64,000 nt of DNA from Pseudonocardia phyllosphaerae (GTDB lineage Bacteria > Actinomycetota > Actinomycetes > Mycobacteriales > Pseudonocardiaceae), in contig NZ_JBKGXS010000004.1 of assembly GCF_046546475.1 (NCBI RefSeq), positions 298,148 to 362,147 on the forward strand, given 5' to 3'. The notes beneath the pieces were generated by a model. That model saw only the letters and a list, made by a program, of their open reading frames with translations. It was not told the origin of the DNA and searched no databases. Position numbers and translations under genes: made by a program. Below, piece by piece: positions 41,947 to 50,226 of this stretch (positions are counted from its first letter, which is position 1; each line of letters starts with the position of its first letter).

Positions 41947-42062
41947 GCCCTGCACCCGGTGGTGGCGTCACTCACACGTCGTCGCCGGGAATGGGCGGGG
42001 GCGCAGGTTCCGTTGTCTGCTGACACGGGGCGCACCGTCTGCGTCCGGGGAGGGGACCCGTC

Positions 42063-42701
42063 GTGGACCTGCTGCTGCACCACGGTCTGACCGCGTTCGG
42101 CCAGTTCGTGTCCTGGGCCGAGCTGATCGGGCAGGTCGGTGCGCTCGCCGTCGTGTTCCTGGCGCGCCGGCGCAGCCTCGCGACCTGGCCGGTGCAGATG
42201 GCGGCCTGCGTGCTGCTCTTCTCGGTCTACGCATCGGCGCACCTGGGCGGTCTCGCGTTCCGCCAGGTGATCGTGCTCGCGATCTCGGTGTTCGGGCTGG
42301 TGGCCTGGCTGCGCCGCCGCGACCCGGTCTACGGCCTGGCCGTGCGCACCGGGACGCCGCGCCAGCGGCTCGGGCTGGCCGGTCTGCTCGTCGGTGGGAC
42401 CGTGGTCATGGCCCTGGTGCTCGACGCGCTGGACGCCTCCTGGGCGCCGTGGCCGGACGCGGCGATCTTCGTCGGGACCGCGGTCGCGTTCCTCGCCCAG
42501 GGGCTGCGGCTCATCGAGTTCTGGGTGATCTGGTTGCTGGTCGACGCCGTCGGCGTTCCGCTGCAACTGGCGTCCGGGCTGTGGTTCTCCGCGGCGATCT
42601 ACCTGGTGTTCGCCGGGCTGGTCGTGCACGGCTGGTGGAGCTGGGCCCGTTCGCGGCGCGCGGTGCGCGCCGCGCAGCCGGAGCCGTCGCCCGCGGCGTG
42701 A
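42063..42701 (+). CDS. pnuC: PnuC-type nicotinamide riboside transporter
   Basis: 212 residues, seven or so membrane helices. PnuC features: an N-terminal SWAELIGQVGALAVVFLARRRSLATWPVQMA segment with conserved E and W/N positions, and WVIWLLVDAVGVPLQLASGLWFSAAIYLVFAGLVVHGWWSW, the family's substrate-binding helices with W-x-x-W-x-x-x-D. These proteins move nicotinamide riboside (some relatives thiamine or riboflavin) by facilitated diffusion. Starts with GTG after GGGGAGGGG. No riboswitch is recognisable in the 116-base upstream gap. AroE follows after 54 bases. Confidence 0.87.
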   Translation: MDLLLHHGLTAFGQFVSWAELIGQVGALAVVFLARRRSLATWPVQMAACVLLFSVYASAHLGGLAFRQVIVLAISVFGLVAWLRRRDPVYGLAVRTGTPRQRLGLAGLLVGGTVVMALVLDALDASWAPWPDAAIFVGTAVAFLAQGLRLIEFWVIWLLVDAVGVPLQLASGLWFSAAIYLVFAGLVVHGWWSWARSRRAVRAAQPEPSPAA

Positions 42702-42755
42702 GCCCCGGCGGGGCCGTCGCGGGGCGGTGGCGGGGCGGTGGCGATAATCGCCGCC

Positions 42756-43598
42756 GTGAGCACCACCGTCGCACGCCGGGCCGCCGTCCTCGGCTCCCCG
42801 ATCGCCCACTCGCTCTCCCCTGCGCTGCACCGTGCGGCGTACCGGGCGCTGGGCCTGACCGGCTGGTCCTACGACCGGTTCGAGGTCGACGAGGCAGGCC
42901 TGCCGGAGTTCGTGGCCGGGCTGGGCCCGGAGTGGGCGGGGCTGTCGCTGACGATGCCGCTCAAGCGGGTGCTGCTCGACGTGGCCGACGAGGTCGACGA
43001 CGCCGCGGCCGCGATCGGCGCCGGGAACACCCTGGTGTTCGGCGAGGACCGGTCCACCGCGTACAACACCGACGTCACCGGGATCGCGACGTCGCTGCGC
43101 GCGGCCGGAGCCGGGACCGGGCGGGCGGTCGTCCTGGGCGCGGGGGGCACCGCGCAGGCGGCGCTCGCCGCGCTGCACGAGCTGGCGGTCTCCCACGTCG
43201 ACGTCCTGGTCCGCGACGCCGGCCGGGCCGGGGAGCTGCAGGCCACCGCCGAGCGCCTCGGGGCCGCCCCGGAGATCCACGCGGTGCTCACCGACACCCC
43301 GGCCGCGGCGACGCTGCTGCAGGGCGCCGACGTCGTCGTGTCGACGCTGCCGGCCGGGGCCGCCGACGAGCTGGCCGGGGCGCGGTGGCGGCCCGGCACC
43401 GTCCTGCTCGACGCCGTCTACGCGCCGTGGCCGACGGTCGTCGCCGGGGGTGCGGCCGCGGCCGGGGCGACGATCGTGTCCGGCCTGGAGATGCTGCTGC
43501 ACCAGGCCGTGGCGCAGGTGGAGCTGATGACCGGGCGCCCGGGGCCGGAGGCGGCGATGCGCGAGGCCCTCGACGCGGCGGTCCTCGCGCGCGGCTGA
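42756..43598 (+). CDS. aroE: Shikimate dehydrogenase
   Basis: 280 residues from GTG 42756. AroE motifs: LGSPIAHSLSPALHRAAY (shikimate-binding SxS), SLTMPLKRVLL with catalytic K70, YNTDVTGI with D106, cofactor loop VLGAGGTAQAA, and the C-terminal GLEMLLHQAVAQVELMTG. It reduces 3-dehydroshikimate with NADPH in aromatic amino acid synthesis. In many actinobacteria aroE sits in a longer aro cluster; here it is alone after pnuC. Confidence 0.95.
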   Translation: MSTTVARRAAVLGSPIAHSLSPALHRAAYRALGLTGWSYDRFEVDEAGLPEFVAGLGPEWAGLSLTMPLKRVLLDVADEVDDAAAAIGAGNTLVFGEDRSTAYNTDVTGIATSLRAAGAGTGRAVVLGAGGTAQAALAALHELAVSHVDVLVRDAGRAGELQATAERLGAAPEIHAVLTDTPAAATLLQGADVVVSTLPAGAADELAGARWRPGTVLLDAVYAPWPTVVAGGAAAAGATIVSGLEMLLHQAVAQVELMTGRPGPEAAMREALDAAVLARG

Positions 43599-43610
43599 GC
43601 CCGCGCGAAC

Positions 43611-44138
43611 TCACACGGCGGCGGGGCGCGGCTTCCCGGTGCGGCGCTTCGCCGGCGCCCACGGCGTCCGGCCCCACGGCGTCGCCACCGACGCCCAGGT
43701 CATGAACAGGAACGCCGCCAGGTTCGTGCCCGCGCCGATGACCAGCGCCGTCCCGACCGGGCTGGCGGTGTCGCCACCGGCGTAGGCGGCGATGCTCTGT
43801 TCGACCCAGACACCGACGCCGAACGTGCTCCAGACGATCACGACGATCGTCAGCACCAGCTTGGTCAGCACCCACCAGTAGCGGGCCAGCCCCCACGGGC
43901 TCGCTACGGCGACGACGATCCCGGTGACCAGCGACGCGAACGCCGCCGGGATCACCAGCCACCAGTCGATGACGTCGACGAACCGGTAGGCCGCGGCCGC
44001 CGTCACGGGGTCCGCGGCCAGTGCGGCCGAGGCCAGCACGACGTTCGCCGCACCGGCGCCCATCCACCCCACCGACACCGCGACGTGGGCGAACACCAGC
44101 CACTGCCGCGTCTTCTTGCCGACCTTCCCCCGGGCCAC
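43611..44138 (-). CDS. Four-helix integral membrane protein, DUF2269-like
   Basis: 175 residues from GTG 44138. Helices near 12-33, 52-77, 86-106 and 130-155; histidine H18 in VFAHVAVSVGWMGAGAANVVL resembles the haem- or cofactor-facing histidine of DUF2269/CopD-like small membrane proteins. The tail is basic (TPWAPAKRRTGKPRP). Function unknown. Convergent with aroE (12 bases between stops) and divergent from the DUF2256-DUF3253 gene. Confidence 0.7.
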   Translation of the reverse strand: MARGKVGKKTRQWLVFAHVAVSVGWMGAGAANVVLASAALAADPVTAAAAYRFVDVIDWWLVIPAAFASLVTGIVVAVASPWGLARYWWVLTKLVLTIVVIVWSTFGVGVWVEQSIAAYAGGDTASPVGTALVIGAGTNLAAFLFMTWASVATPWGRTPWAPAKRRTGKPRPAAV

Positions 44139-44207
44139 GCCGTCCACGGTACGGGCGCCGGTCCCGGTCGGCGCGCGGAACAGGACCCGGCTCCGCACAC
44201 TGGGCCC

Positions 44208-44606
44208 ATGCCCCGCGAGCACCTGTCCTGCGAGCACCACACCGAGCCGGCGGAGAAGGCGTGCGCCGTGTGCGGGCGGCGCATCGAGTGGCGCCGCAAG
44301 TGGGCCGACGACTGGGCGCAGGTCCGTTACTGCTCCGCCGGATGCCGCAGGCGCGGGGTCCGGCCGGTCGACCACCGGCTCGAGGACGCGATCACCGGCC
44401 TGCTGGAGCAGCGGAAGGGCGGGGCGAGCATCTGCCCGTCGGAAGCGGCCCGGTCGGTCGACCCGGACGGCTGGCGGGAACTGATGGAGCCGACCCGGAT
44501 GGCGGCCCGGCGCCTGGTCGACGCCGGCGCCGTCGAGATGCTGCAGAAGGGCGCCGTGGTGGACCCGTCGACGGCGAAGGGCCCCGTGCGGATCCGCCGC
44601 GCCTAG
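44208..44606 (+). CDS. DUF2256-DUF3253 fusion protein
   Basis: 132 residues. The N-terminal half has a treble-clef-like zinc site, CAVCGRRIEWRRKWADDWAQVRYCSAGCRR (C-x2-C and C-x3-C), matching DUF2256. The C-terminal half, LEDAITGLLEQRKGGASICPSEAARSVDPDGWRELMEPTRMAARRLVDAGAVEML, matches DUF3253, a winged-helix-like domain. This pairing suggests nucleic-acid binding; the role is unknown. Its TAG shares bases with the stop of the convergent methyltransferase (CTAG). Confidence 0.85.
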   Translation: MPREHLSCEHHTEPAEKACAVCGRRIEWRRKWADDWAQVRYCSAGCRRRGVRPVDHRLEDAITGLLEQRKGGASICPSEAARSVDPDGWRELMEPTRMAARRLVDAGAVEMLQKGAVVDPSTAKGPVRIRRA

Positions 44607-45211
44607 CCGCGCGCCGGATCGTCGAGCCGGTGCAGCGCCACCACGTAGTCGCCGTCGTCCCAGGGGTCGCGGTCCCAGGTCGACCACCGTGCCACCGGCG
44701 CCAGCCCCGCGGCTGCGCACCAGGCGTCGTGGTCGTCGGCGGAGGGCCAGCCCGGCCGCAGCGAGAACCCGGCCAGCAGCAGCCCGCCCTCGCGCAGGTG
44801 CCGGGCGCAGCCGGCGACGACCCCGGCGGCGTCGGCACCGGCGTAGGGAATGACGTTGCCCGCCAGCACGACCAGGTCGAAGCGCTCGGCCAGGTCCAGC
44901 TCGTGCAGCCCGTGGCGCTCCCACCGCAGGCCGGGCGCCTTGGCCCGCGCCGCGGTGATCATGTCGTCGTCCGGGTCGACCCCGACGGCCTCGATCCCCC
45001 GCCGGTCCAGCTCGACCGCGACCCGGCCGGTGCCGCAGCCGCCGTCGAGCACCCGCGGCGCCGTGACGCCCTCCTCGGCGAGCAGGGCCTGGACCAGCGC
45101 GACCTCACCGTGCGGGTCCTTCCCGGCGGCGGCCATCGCGGCCCAGCGGGCGTCGTAGGCGTCGAGGTCGGCGCCGTCCTTCCACGCGGTCCAGTCCTCG
45201 GGCAGGCTCAC
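44603..45211 (-). CDS. SAM-dependent methyltransferase, class I
   Basis: 202 residues from GTG 45211. Motif I is VLDGGCGTGRVAVELDRRG, motif II GVDPDDDMITAARAKAPG, motif IV DLVVLAGNVIPY, post-motif LREGGLLLAGFSL. A small-molecule methyltransferase of the Methyltransf_25/11 group; the acceptor cannot be told. It is 18 bases downstream of the isomerase-ACT fusion gene on the same strand, so they may be one transcript. Confidence 0.9.
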   Translation of the reverse strand: MSLPEDWTAWKDGADLDAYDARWAAMAAAGKDPHGEVALVQALLAEEGVTAPRVLDGGCGTGRVAVELDRRGIEAVGVDPDDDMITAARAKAPGLRWERHGLHELDLAERFDLVVLAGNVIPYAGADAAGVVAGCARHLREGGLLLAGFSLRPGWPSADDHDAWCAAAGLAPVARWSTWDRDPWDDGDYVVALHRLDDPARG

Positions 45212-45229
45212 CCGGCGGACCCTAGTCGA

Positions 45230-46948
45230 TCACCCGACGGCGACGTCCGCCCCGAGCCGCCGCCGCAGCCACCGCCCCACCCGCATCCCGCGGTAGAGCG
45301 GGTGCACGAGCACCACGGGGTCACCCACCGGATCGCCGCCGTCGGAGCCGTCGCCGGGGCCGGGCCCGACCGAGGCGACCGCGACCAGGTCCCCGGCGAC
45401 CGTCCGGGCGGCCAGGCAGCGGCCGCCCGCGGGCACGAGCACCTCGCGCAGGTCCGCGGCCGTCCAGTCGACGACGAGGTCGTCCGGCTCCCCGCTCAGG
45501 CAGGTCCGCAGCAGCACGTCCAGCTCGACGACCTCGTCCCCCGACGACGGCGCCGCGACCAGCTCCTCGCCGCCGGGCAGTACCAGCTCGTGCGTCGCCG
45601 GACCGGGCTGCGGGGCCGTGACCCGCACGAACGCCTCCGCGCGAGCCCGCTCGGTGACGGTGAACGGCGCCCACGCCCGGCGGGCGACCCACCAGCCGCC
45701 CCCCGGGGCGCGCACCCCGAGGGCGTATGCGTCGGCCGCGTCCGGCGGGCCGGTGTCGAACACGGTGTCGTCGGCGTCGAGCAGCGCGGTGAGGCCGCGG
45801 CGGGCGTCGTCGGCAGTGCCGGAGCGGGCGACGAGGTCCAGCGCGCGGGCGGGGGCGTCGACCAGCTCGTGCGGATCGGCCTCGACCACGCGCACCGCGT
45901 CGTGTCCCGCGGCCGGGAGCCTGCGGCGGATCACCCGGGTCAGCCGGGTCGCCGACACCGGCCCGGCGACGAGCATCTCGTCGATCACCGAGCGGGGGTC
46001 GCTGCCGTGCACGGCCAGCGACAGAATGTTCCCGCCGACCTCGGCGACCGCGGCGGTGAGCCGGGCCAGCGCTCCGGACTCGTCGGGCAGCCGGACGCGG
46101 ACCTTGTGCAGCACCGGCGGGCTCGTGCCGGACGGATCGCCGTCGTCGCCGCCGGTGATCTCCGCCGGGGTCTCCGGGACGACGTGCAGCGTGGGCCGGC
46201 GCCCCGGGGTGCGGCTCTCGATCAACGACTGTCCTGGCCCGACGGCGGCGACGCCCATCGCACCGAGCGCGGCCCACATGGTGACCTGGTTGGCGGCCAG
46301 CACCGGCTTGCCGAGCTCGTTCTCCAGGTCGCCGATCAGGTCGTAGGTGGGCAGGTTGGTGCAGGAGACGAACACCGCGTCGGCGTCGGGGTGGTCGGCG
46401 GCGCGCACGGCGGCGACGACGTCGGCGGGGGTGGTCTCCCAGATCCGGCCGAGCAGGCCGAGGCCGTGCCGGCCCGCGGTGCCGATGCCGTGCTCGCCGA
46501 GGAACGCCTCGAGCCGGGCGGTGAGGTCGTCGACGTAGGGGGTGGCCAGTGCCAGGCGCCGCACCCCGAGGTGTCCGCAGGCCCGCACCAGCGACCCGGC
46601 CGTCGTGACCGCCTGCGGCGCACCGGCGGCGAGCATCGTGTCGCGCAGCGCCCACTCCCCACCGGAGCCGCAGACGAAGCTCCCCGAGGTGCAGGAGTAG
46701 GCGACGACACCCGGCTCGGGCAGCAGCACGTCGCGTACCGCGCGGTCCACGATCTCCGGCGCGGAGATCAGCATCGCCTGGTCGGCGTCGGCCGGGCTCG
46801 TCACGTGCGGGGTGCGCGTCACGTACAACGACGACGACTCCGGCACCCACCGCCACATCTCCCGGTCGAGGGCGAAGTCGTAGGGCACGACGACACCGAC
46901 CCCCGTCCCCGGCCGGTCCGCCTGCTCCCCCGCCCCACGCGTCTCCAT
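45230..46948 (-). CDS. Three-module fusion: maleate isomerase/Asp-Glu racemase-like, ACT, GNAT-like
   Basis: 572 residues. Module 1 (about 15-255) is of the maleate cis-trans isomerase/arylmalonate decarboxylase family, opening GVGVVVPYDFALDREMWRW, with the two catalytic cysteines C86 (YSCTSGSF) and C196 (SCTNLPTYD) both kept. Module 2 (about 280-360) is an ACT-like ligand domain (VRVRLPDESGALARLTAAVAEVGGNILSLAVHG). Module 3 (about 365-572) ends with a GNAT-like motif, LVHPLYRGMRVGRWLRRRLG, though its acetyl-CoA loop is degenerate. The isomerase part is probably active on a small dicarboxylate or racemisable acid; the ACT part may bind an amino acid. ATG 46948. No neighbour reveals the substrate. 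Confidence 0.75.
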   Translation of the reverse strand: METRGAGEQADRPGTGVGVVVPYDFALDREMWRWVPESSSLYVTRTPHVTSPADADQAMLISAPEIVDRAVRDVLLPEPGVVAYSCTSGSFVCGSGGEWALRDTMLAAGAPQAVTTAGSLVRACGHLGVRRLALATPYVDDLTARLEAFLGEHGIGTAGRHGLGLLGRIWETTPADVVAAVRAADHPDADAVFVSCTNLPTYDLIGDLENELGKPVLAANQVTMWAALGAMGVAAVGPGQSLIESRTPGRRPTLHVVPETPAEITGGDDGDPSGTSPPVLHKVRVRLPDESGALARLTAAVAEVGGNILSLAVHGSDPRSVIDEMLVAGPVSATRLTRVIRRRLPAAGHDAVRVVEADPHELVDAPARALDLVARSGTADDARRGLTALLDADDTVFDTGPPDAADAYALGVRAPGGGWWVARRAWAPFTVTERARAEAFVRVTAPQPGPATHELVLPGGEELVAAPSSGDEVVELDVLLRTCLSGEPDDLVVDWTAADLREVLVPAGGRCLAARTVAGDLVAVASVGPGPGDGSDGGDPVGDPVVLVHPLYRGMRVGRWLRRRLGADVAVG

Positions 46949-47079
46949 GCGCCCACGATCCGGCCCGCGGATTGCGCCGCCGTTGCGCGCCGGTAAGGAA
47001 ACCCCGCCCCACCTGCGACGACCGATACGCGCCGCCCCCGGGGTGTCCGGTTGGTCCGGCTCGGTGTCACCCTGGCGAG

Positions 47080-47694
47080 GTGAACACGGTCACCGGGGAA
47101 CAGCCAGCCACGTCCGCTCTCGCCGCGGTGCTCGGCGCACTCGACGATCATCCGCAGCCGTGGACGGAGCAGGAGTTCCTGTCCGCGCCCGCGACCCGGC
47201 GGGTCGAGCTGGTCGACGGCAGCCTCGTCGTGCACCCGGATCCGGGGGCACGGCACGAGCGGCTCTCGGCGCGGCTGACCGCCGTGCTGGAGGCCGCCGC
47301 GGCCGCGGCCGGGCCGCACGCCCGGCTGCACGCCCTGGAGGCGCCGCGGGTCCGGCTCGCCCCCGGACGGGTGCTGGTGCCCGACGTCGTCGTGCTCGCC
47401 CACCCCGACCCGGACACGGTGGCGCATCCGGCGCGGTCGGTCCGGCTCGTCGTCGAGGTCACCGGCCCGGGCCGGGCCCAGGTGACCCGCGGGCTGGCGC
47501 AGGAGCTGTGGGCGGCGGCCGGGGTGTCGCGCTACCTGCGGATCGAGCTGGACGGCGACGCCCCGACCGCGTCGCTGTTCGCTCTGGAAGACGGTTCCTG
47601 GAACCGGATCGAGCGGGTTCCGCCGGGCGGGACGACGTGCCTGGCCGAGCCGGTCGAGGCGGACCTGGACCTGGGCGTGCTCGCCGCCGACTGA
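47080..47694 (+). CDS. Uma2-family (DUF820) restriction-endonuclease-fold protein
   Basis: 204 residues from GTG 47080. The Uma2 pattern: WTEQEFLSAPATRRVELVDGSLVVHPDPGARHERLSARL, then LVPDVVVLA (catalytic Asp) and RLVVEVTGPG (Glu), ending in AAAGVSRYLRIELDG. The fold is that of PD-(D/E)XK nucleases; cellular role unknown, often many copies per actinobacterial or cyanobacterial genome. Here the RxRVELVDG and PD...VEV residues are kept, so it may be active. It stands alone between a divergent gene and a terminator. Confidence 0.88.
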   Translation: MNTVTGEQPATSALAAVLGALDDHPQPWTEQEFLSAPATRRVELVDGSLVVHPDPGARHERLSARLTAVLEAAAAAAGPHARLHALEAPRVRLAPGRVLVPDVVVLAHPDPDTVAHPARSVRLVVEVTGPGRAQVTRGLAQELWAAAGVSRYLRIELDGDAPTASLFALEDGSWNRIERVPPGGTTCLAEPVEADLDLGVLAAD

Positions 47695-47753
47695 CCCGGG
47701 CACGAGAAGACTCCGGGGACGAGAACGGGCCGAGCCCGCCGGGACACGAGAAC

Positions 47754-47787
47754 GGGCCGGGTCCTCCGTGGAAGGAGGACCCGGCCC
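47754..47787. terminator. Perfect 14-bp hairpin between Uma2 and DEAD-box genes
   Basis: GGGCCGGGTCCTCC (47754-47767) pairs perfectly with GGAGGACCCGGCCC (47774-47787) around a 6-base loop, between two convergent genes. A likely bidirectional terminator. The word ACGAGAACGGGCCG is repeated just before it (47720 and 47746). Confidence 0.8.
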
Positions 47788-47826
47788 GGTCGTCGTGCTG
47801 GTGCTGTGTTGGTGCGGTGCCGTGCC

Positions 47827-49848
47827 TCAGCGGGCGCCGGCGTTGTCCCGGTCGCGCCGCACGTTGGCCTTGCGGCCCTTGAGCGTGGTGGCGCCGCGCA
47901 GCGACTTCAGGACGTCGTCCGCCGCGTGCTCGGGCACCTCGACCAGGGCGTGGCGCTCGTGGATCTGGATGGCGCCGATGTCCCGGCCGGAGAGCCGGGA
48001 CTCGTTCGCCAGCGCACCGACGATGTCCTGCGGGCGGATGCCCGAGGAGCGGCCGGCGGACACGAACAGCCGGGTGGTGCCGGCCTTCGGCGGCCGGGGC
48101 GCCTGACGCGGGCCACCGGGACGGCCGTCACGGTCGCGGCGCGGGCCACGGTCGTTCGGGCCCTTCTCGCGGCCGCCACGCGAGCGGACCTGCGGGATCT
48201 CGACCTCGTCGTCCGGGACGGCGTTGTCGGCGCGGGCCAGCCGGATCGCCGCGGCGGCGACCGAGGACAGGTCGTGGTCGCGGGCGAGCTCGCGGACGAG
48301 CTCGGCGACGCCGTCGTCCGGGGTGGTGTCGGCGTCGGTCCCGATCTGCTCACGCAGCGCCAGCGCGGTCCGCGCGAGGCGGACGGCACGCAGGTCGTCC
48401 GGCGTCGGCACCGGGGCCGAGGCGACCGAGTGGCCGATGAGCCGCTCGATGTTGCGCAGGTGACGCACCGACCCCGGGGTGACCAGGGTGATCGCGACGC
48501 CCTCGCGGCCCGCGCGGCCGACCCGGCCGATGCGGTGCACGTAGGACTCCGGCGACGACGGCACGTCGTGGTTGACCACGTGGGTCAGCGAGTCGATGTC
48601 CAGGCCGCGGGCCGCGACGTCGGTGGCGACGAGCAGCTCGGTGCGCCCGGAGCGCAGCCGCTCGACGACGCGGGTGCGGTGCTCCTGGTCCATGCCGCCG
48701 TGCAGCGCCTCGGCGCGCAGACCGCGCGCGGTGAGGGTCTCGGTGACGGCGTCGACGTCGGCGCGGGTGCGGCAGAAGACGATCGCGGCCTTCGGCTGCT
48801 CCATCTCCAGCACGCGGCCCAGTGCGACGGTGACGTGGCTGCGGGGCACGTGGTACGCGGTCTGGCGGACCTTGGGGGCCTCGCCGTCCGGCGTGGGCGC
48901 CTTCTTGATCCGGATGTCGGCCGGGTCGGTCAGGTGCTTGCGCGCCAGGCTCTGGATGCGGCCGGGCATGGTCGCGGAGAACAGCACGGTCTGCCGGTCG
49001 GCCGGGGTGGAGCCGAGCAGCGTCTCGATGTCCTCGACGAAGCCCATGTCGAGCATCTCGTCGGCCTCGTCCAGGACGGCGACCTCGATCGCGTCCAGCG
49101 ACAGGGCGCCGCGCTCAACCAGGTCGATGGCCCGGCCCGGGGTGGCGACGACGACGTCGACGCCGCGGCGCAGCTTGCCCATCTGCGGGCCGATCGGAGC
49201 GCCACCGAAGACGGTCTCGACCTTCGCGCCCATCGGGGCGCCGTAGGTGGCGACCGACTCGCCGACCTGCATGGCCAGCTCACGGGTCGGCGCGAGCACC
49301 AGGCCGAACGGCTTGGCCCCGCGGGTCGACGACGTGCGGCCGTCGGCGAGGCGCTGCAGCATCGGCAGCGCGAACGCGGCGGTCTTGCCGGTGCCGGTCG
49401 CGGCCTGGCCGAGCAGGTCGCGCCCGGAGATCAGCGGGCCGATCGCCGCGGCCTGGATCGGCGACGGCGCGGTGTAGCCGAGCTCGTCGAGCGCGGAGAG
49501 GATCTTGGGGTCGAGGCCGAGGTCGGCGAACGACGGCCCGGCAGGCTCGGCGGCCTCGGTGGTGTCGCCGCCGTCGGTCGCGGTCGCATCGGTCCCGGTC
49601 GCGTCGGAAGCGGTCGAGTCGGACTCGCCGGCGTCGGACGTGGTCGCGTGGCCGGCGGAGTCGGCCTCGGGAAGAGCCTCGGGAGCGTCGGCCGACTCGG
49701 CGGCGGGCTCGGGCGCTTCGGCCGCGGCGTTGCTGTCGGCCGTGGTGTTCTCGGGGGCGACATCCACGGTGGTGTTCTCCGCGGACTGCGCGGCGGAGTC
49801 GTTCGTGGTGTCGTCGTTCGGAAGGTGCTGGTCCAGCAGGGTGTTCAC
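47827..49848 (-). CDS. DEAD-box ATP-dependent RNA helicase (DeaD/CsdA type)
   Basis: 673 residues from GTG 49848 (GAGGA before it); a longer frame to 49935 exists but reads as non-coding. Residues 1 to about 105 are an acidic Asp/Ala/Thr/Glu-rich extension. Helicase motifs: Q motif, ATGTGKT (Walker A), PTRELA, VVATPGR, DEAD box VLDEADEMLDMG, SAT, and HRIGRVGRAG. A C-terminal RNA-binding DbpA-like domain (TRLFVSAGRSSGIRPQDIVGALANE) follows a charged linker. It remodels RNA, likely in ribosome assembly, decay or cold response. A 378-base leader separates it from tex. Confidence 0.93.
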   Translation of the reverse strand: MNTLLDQHLPNDDTTNDSAAQSAENTTVDVAPENTTADSNAAAEAPEPAAESADAPEALPEADSAGHATTSDAGESDSTASDATGTDATATDGGDTTEAAEPAGPSFADLGLDPKILSALDELGYTAPSPIQAAAIGPLISGRDLLGQAATGTGKTAAFALPMLQRLADGRTSSTRGAKPFGLVLAPTRELAMQVGESVATYGAPMGAKVETVFGGAPIGPQMGKLRRGVDVVVATPGRAIDLVERGALSLDAIEVAVLDEADEMLDMGFVEDIETLLGSTPADRQTVLFSATMPGRIQSLARKHLTDPADIRIKKAPTPDGEAPKVRQTAYHVPRSHVTVALGRVLEMEQPKAAIVFCRTRADVDAVTETLTARGLRAEALHGGMDQEHRTRVVERLRSGRTELLVATDVAARGLDIDSLTHVVNHDVPSSPESYVHRIGRVGRAGREGVAITLVTPGSVRHLRNIERLIGHSVASAPVPTPDDLRAVRLARTALALREQIGTDADTTPDDGVAELVRELARDHDLSSVAAAAIRLARADNAVPDDEVEIPQVRSRGGREKGPNDRGPRRDRDGRPGGPRQAPRPPKAGTTRLFVSAGRSSGIRPQDIVGALANESRLSGRDIGAIQIHERHALVEVPEHAADDVLKSLRGATTLKGRKANVRRDRDNAGAR

Positions 49849-50226
49849 TCGTTCCTCAGGGTCGCGCAGGGGATGCGCCTCGTCGTCGGGCGACTCTCGC
49901 CCGTTCCCAAACCCGACAAGGCCCGCGCGCGGCATGCAATGAGATGTGCCGATGAACCCAGACCTCCGGGGCTCCGGCCGAACATCGTCGATGGCGGCCG
50001 TCAGCTGTCCATACTGTCATGTCGGGTGCGCCGCTGTCGCGCCGGGTCGGCGTGATCGCGGACACCGACGTCGCTGGTCACCCGGTCCACCGGATGATCA
50101 CTGCTGATCACCCGGTGGACCCGGTCGGTACGGCGCGTACCGGCCGGCCCGCGCCGCGGCCCGTACCGCAGCCGGGCCGCAGCCGGTGGCTCGGTCCGAG
50201 CCGCAGCCGATGCCTCAGCCGATGCC
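49849..50226. other. Long leader/intergenic region between tex and the DEAD-box gene
   Basis: 378 bases with no convincing gene. It holds a large imperfect palindrome (50084-50121), a 12-base tandem word CAGCCGATGCCT at 50204-50215 and 50216-50227 next to the tex stop, and about 230 bases of leader before the helicase start. Long leaders are usual for csdA/deaD-type cold-shock helicases (inference). Confidence 0.6.
50084..50121 (-). terminator. 38-nt hairpin downstream of tex
   Basis: Arms of 17 bases (50084-50100 and 50105-50121; GGTCCACCGG.TGATCA type) match at 16 of 17 positions around a 4-base loop. It lies about 105 bases past the tex stop. A terminator for tex is likely; an operator for the helicase gene is the alternative, since the arms contain TGATCA twice. 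Confidence 0.55.

Noticed and set aside
41947..42062. TPP or NAD riboswitch before pnuC
   Set aside because: No conserved riboswitch core could be found in the 116 bases.
44021..46996. 991-codon plus-strand frame opposite the isomerase fusion
   Set aside because: Antisense to the recognised fusion gene and methyltransferase; composition only.
47080..47694. Uma2 gene as sign of a transposon or defence island
   Set aside because: No transposase, inverted repeats or defence partner is near.
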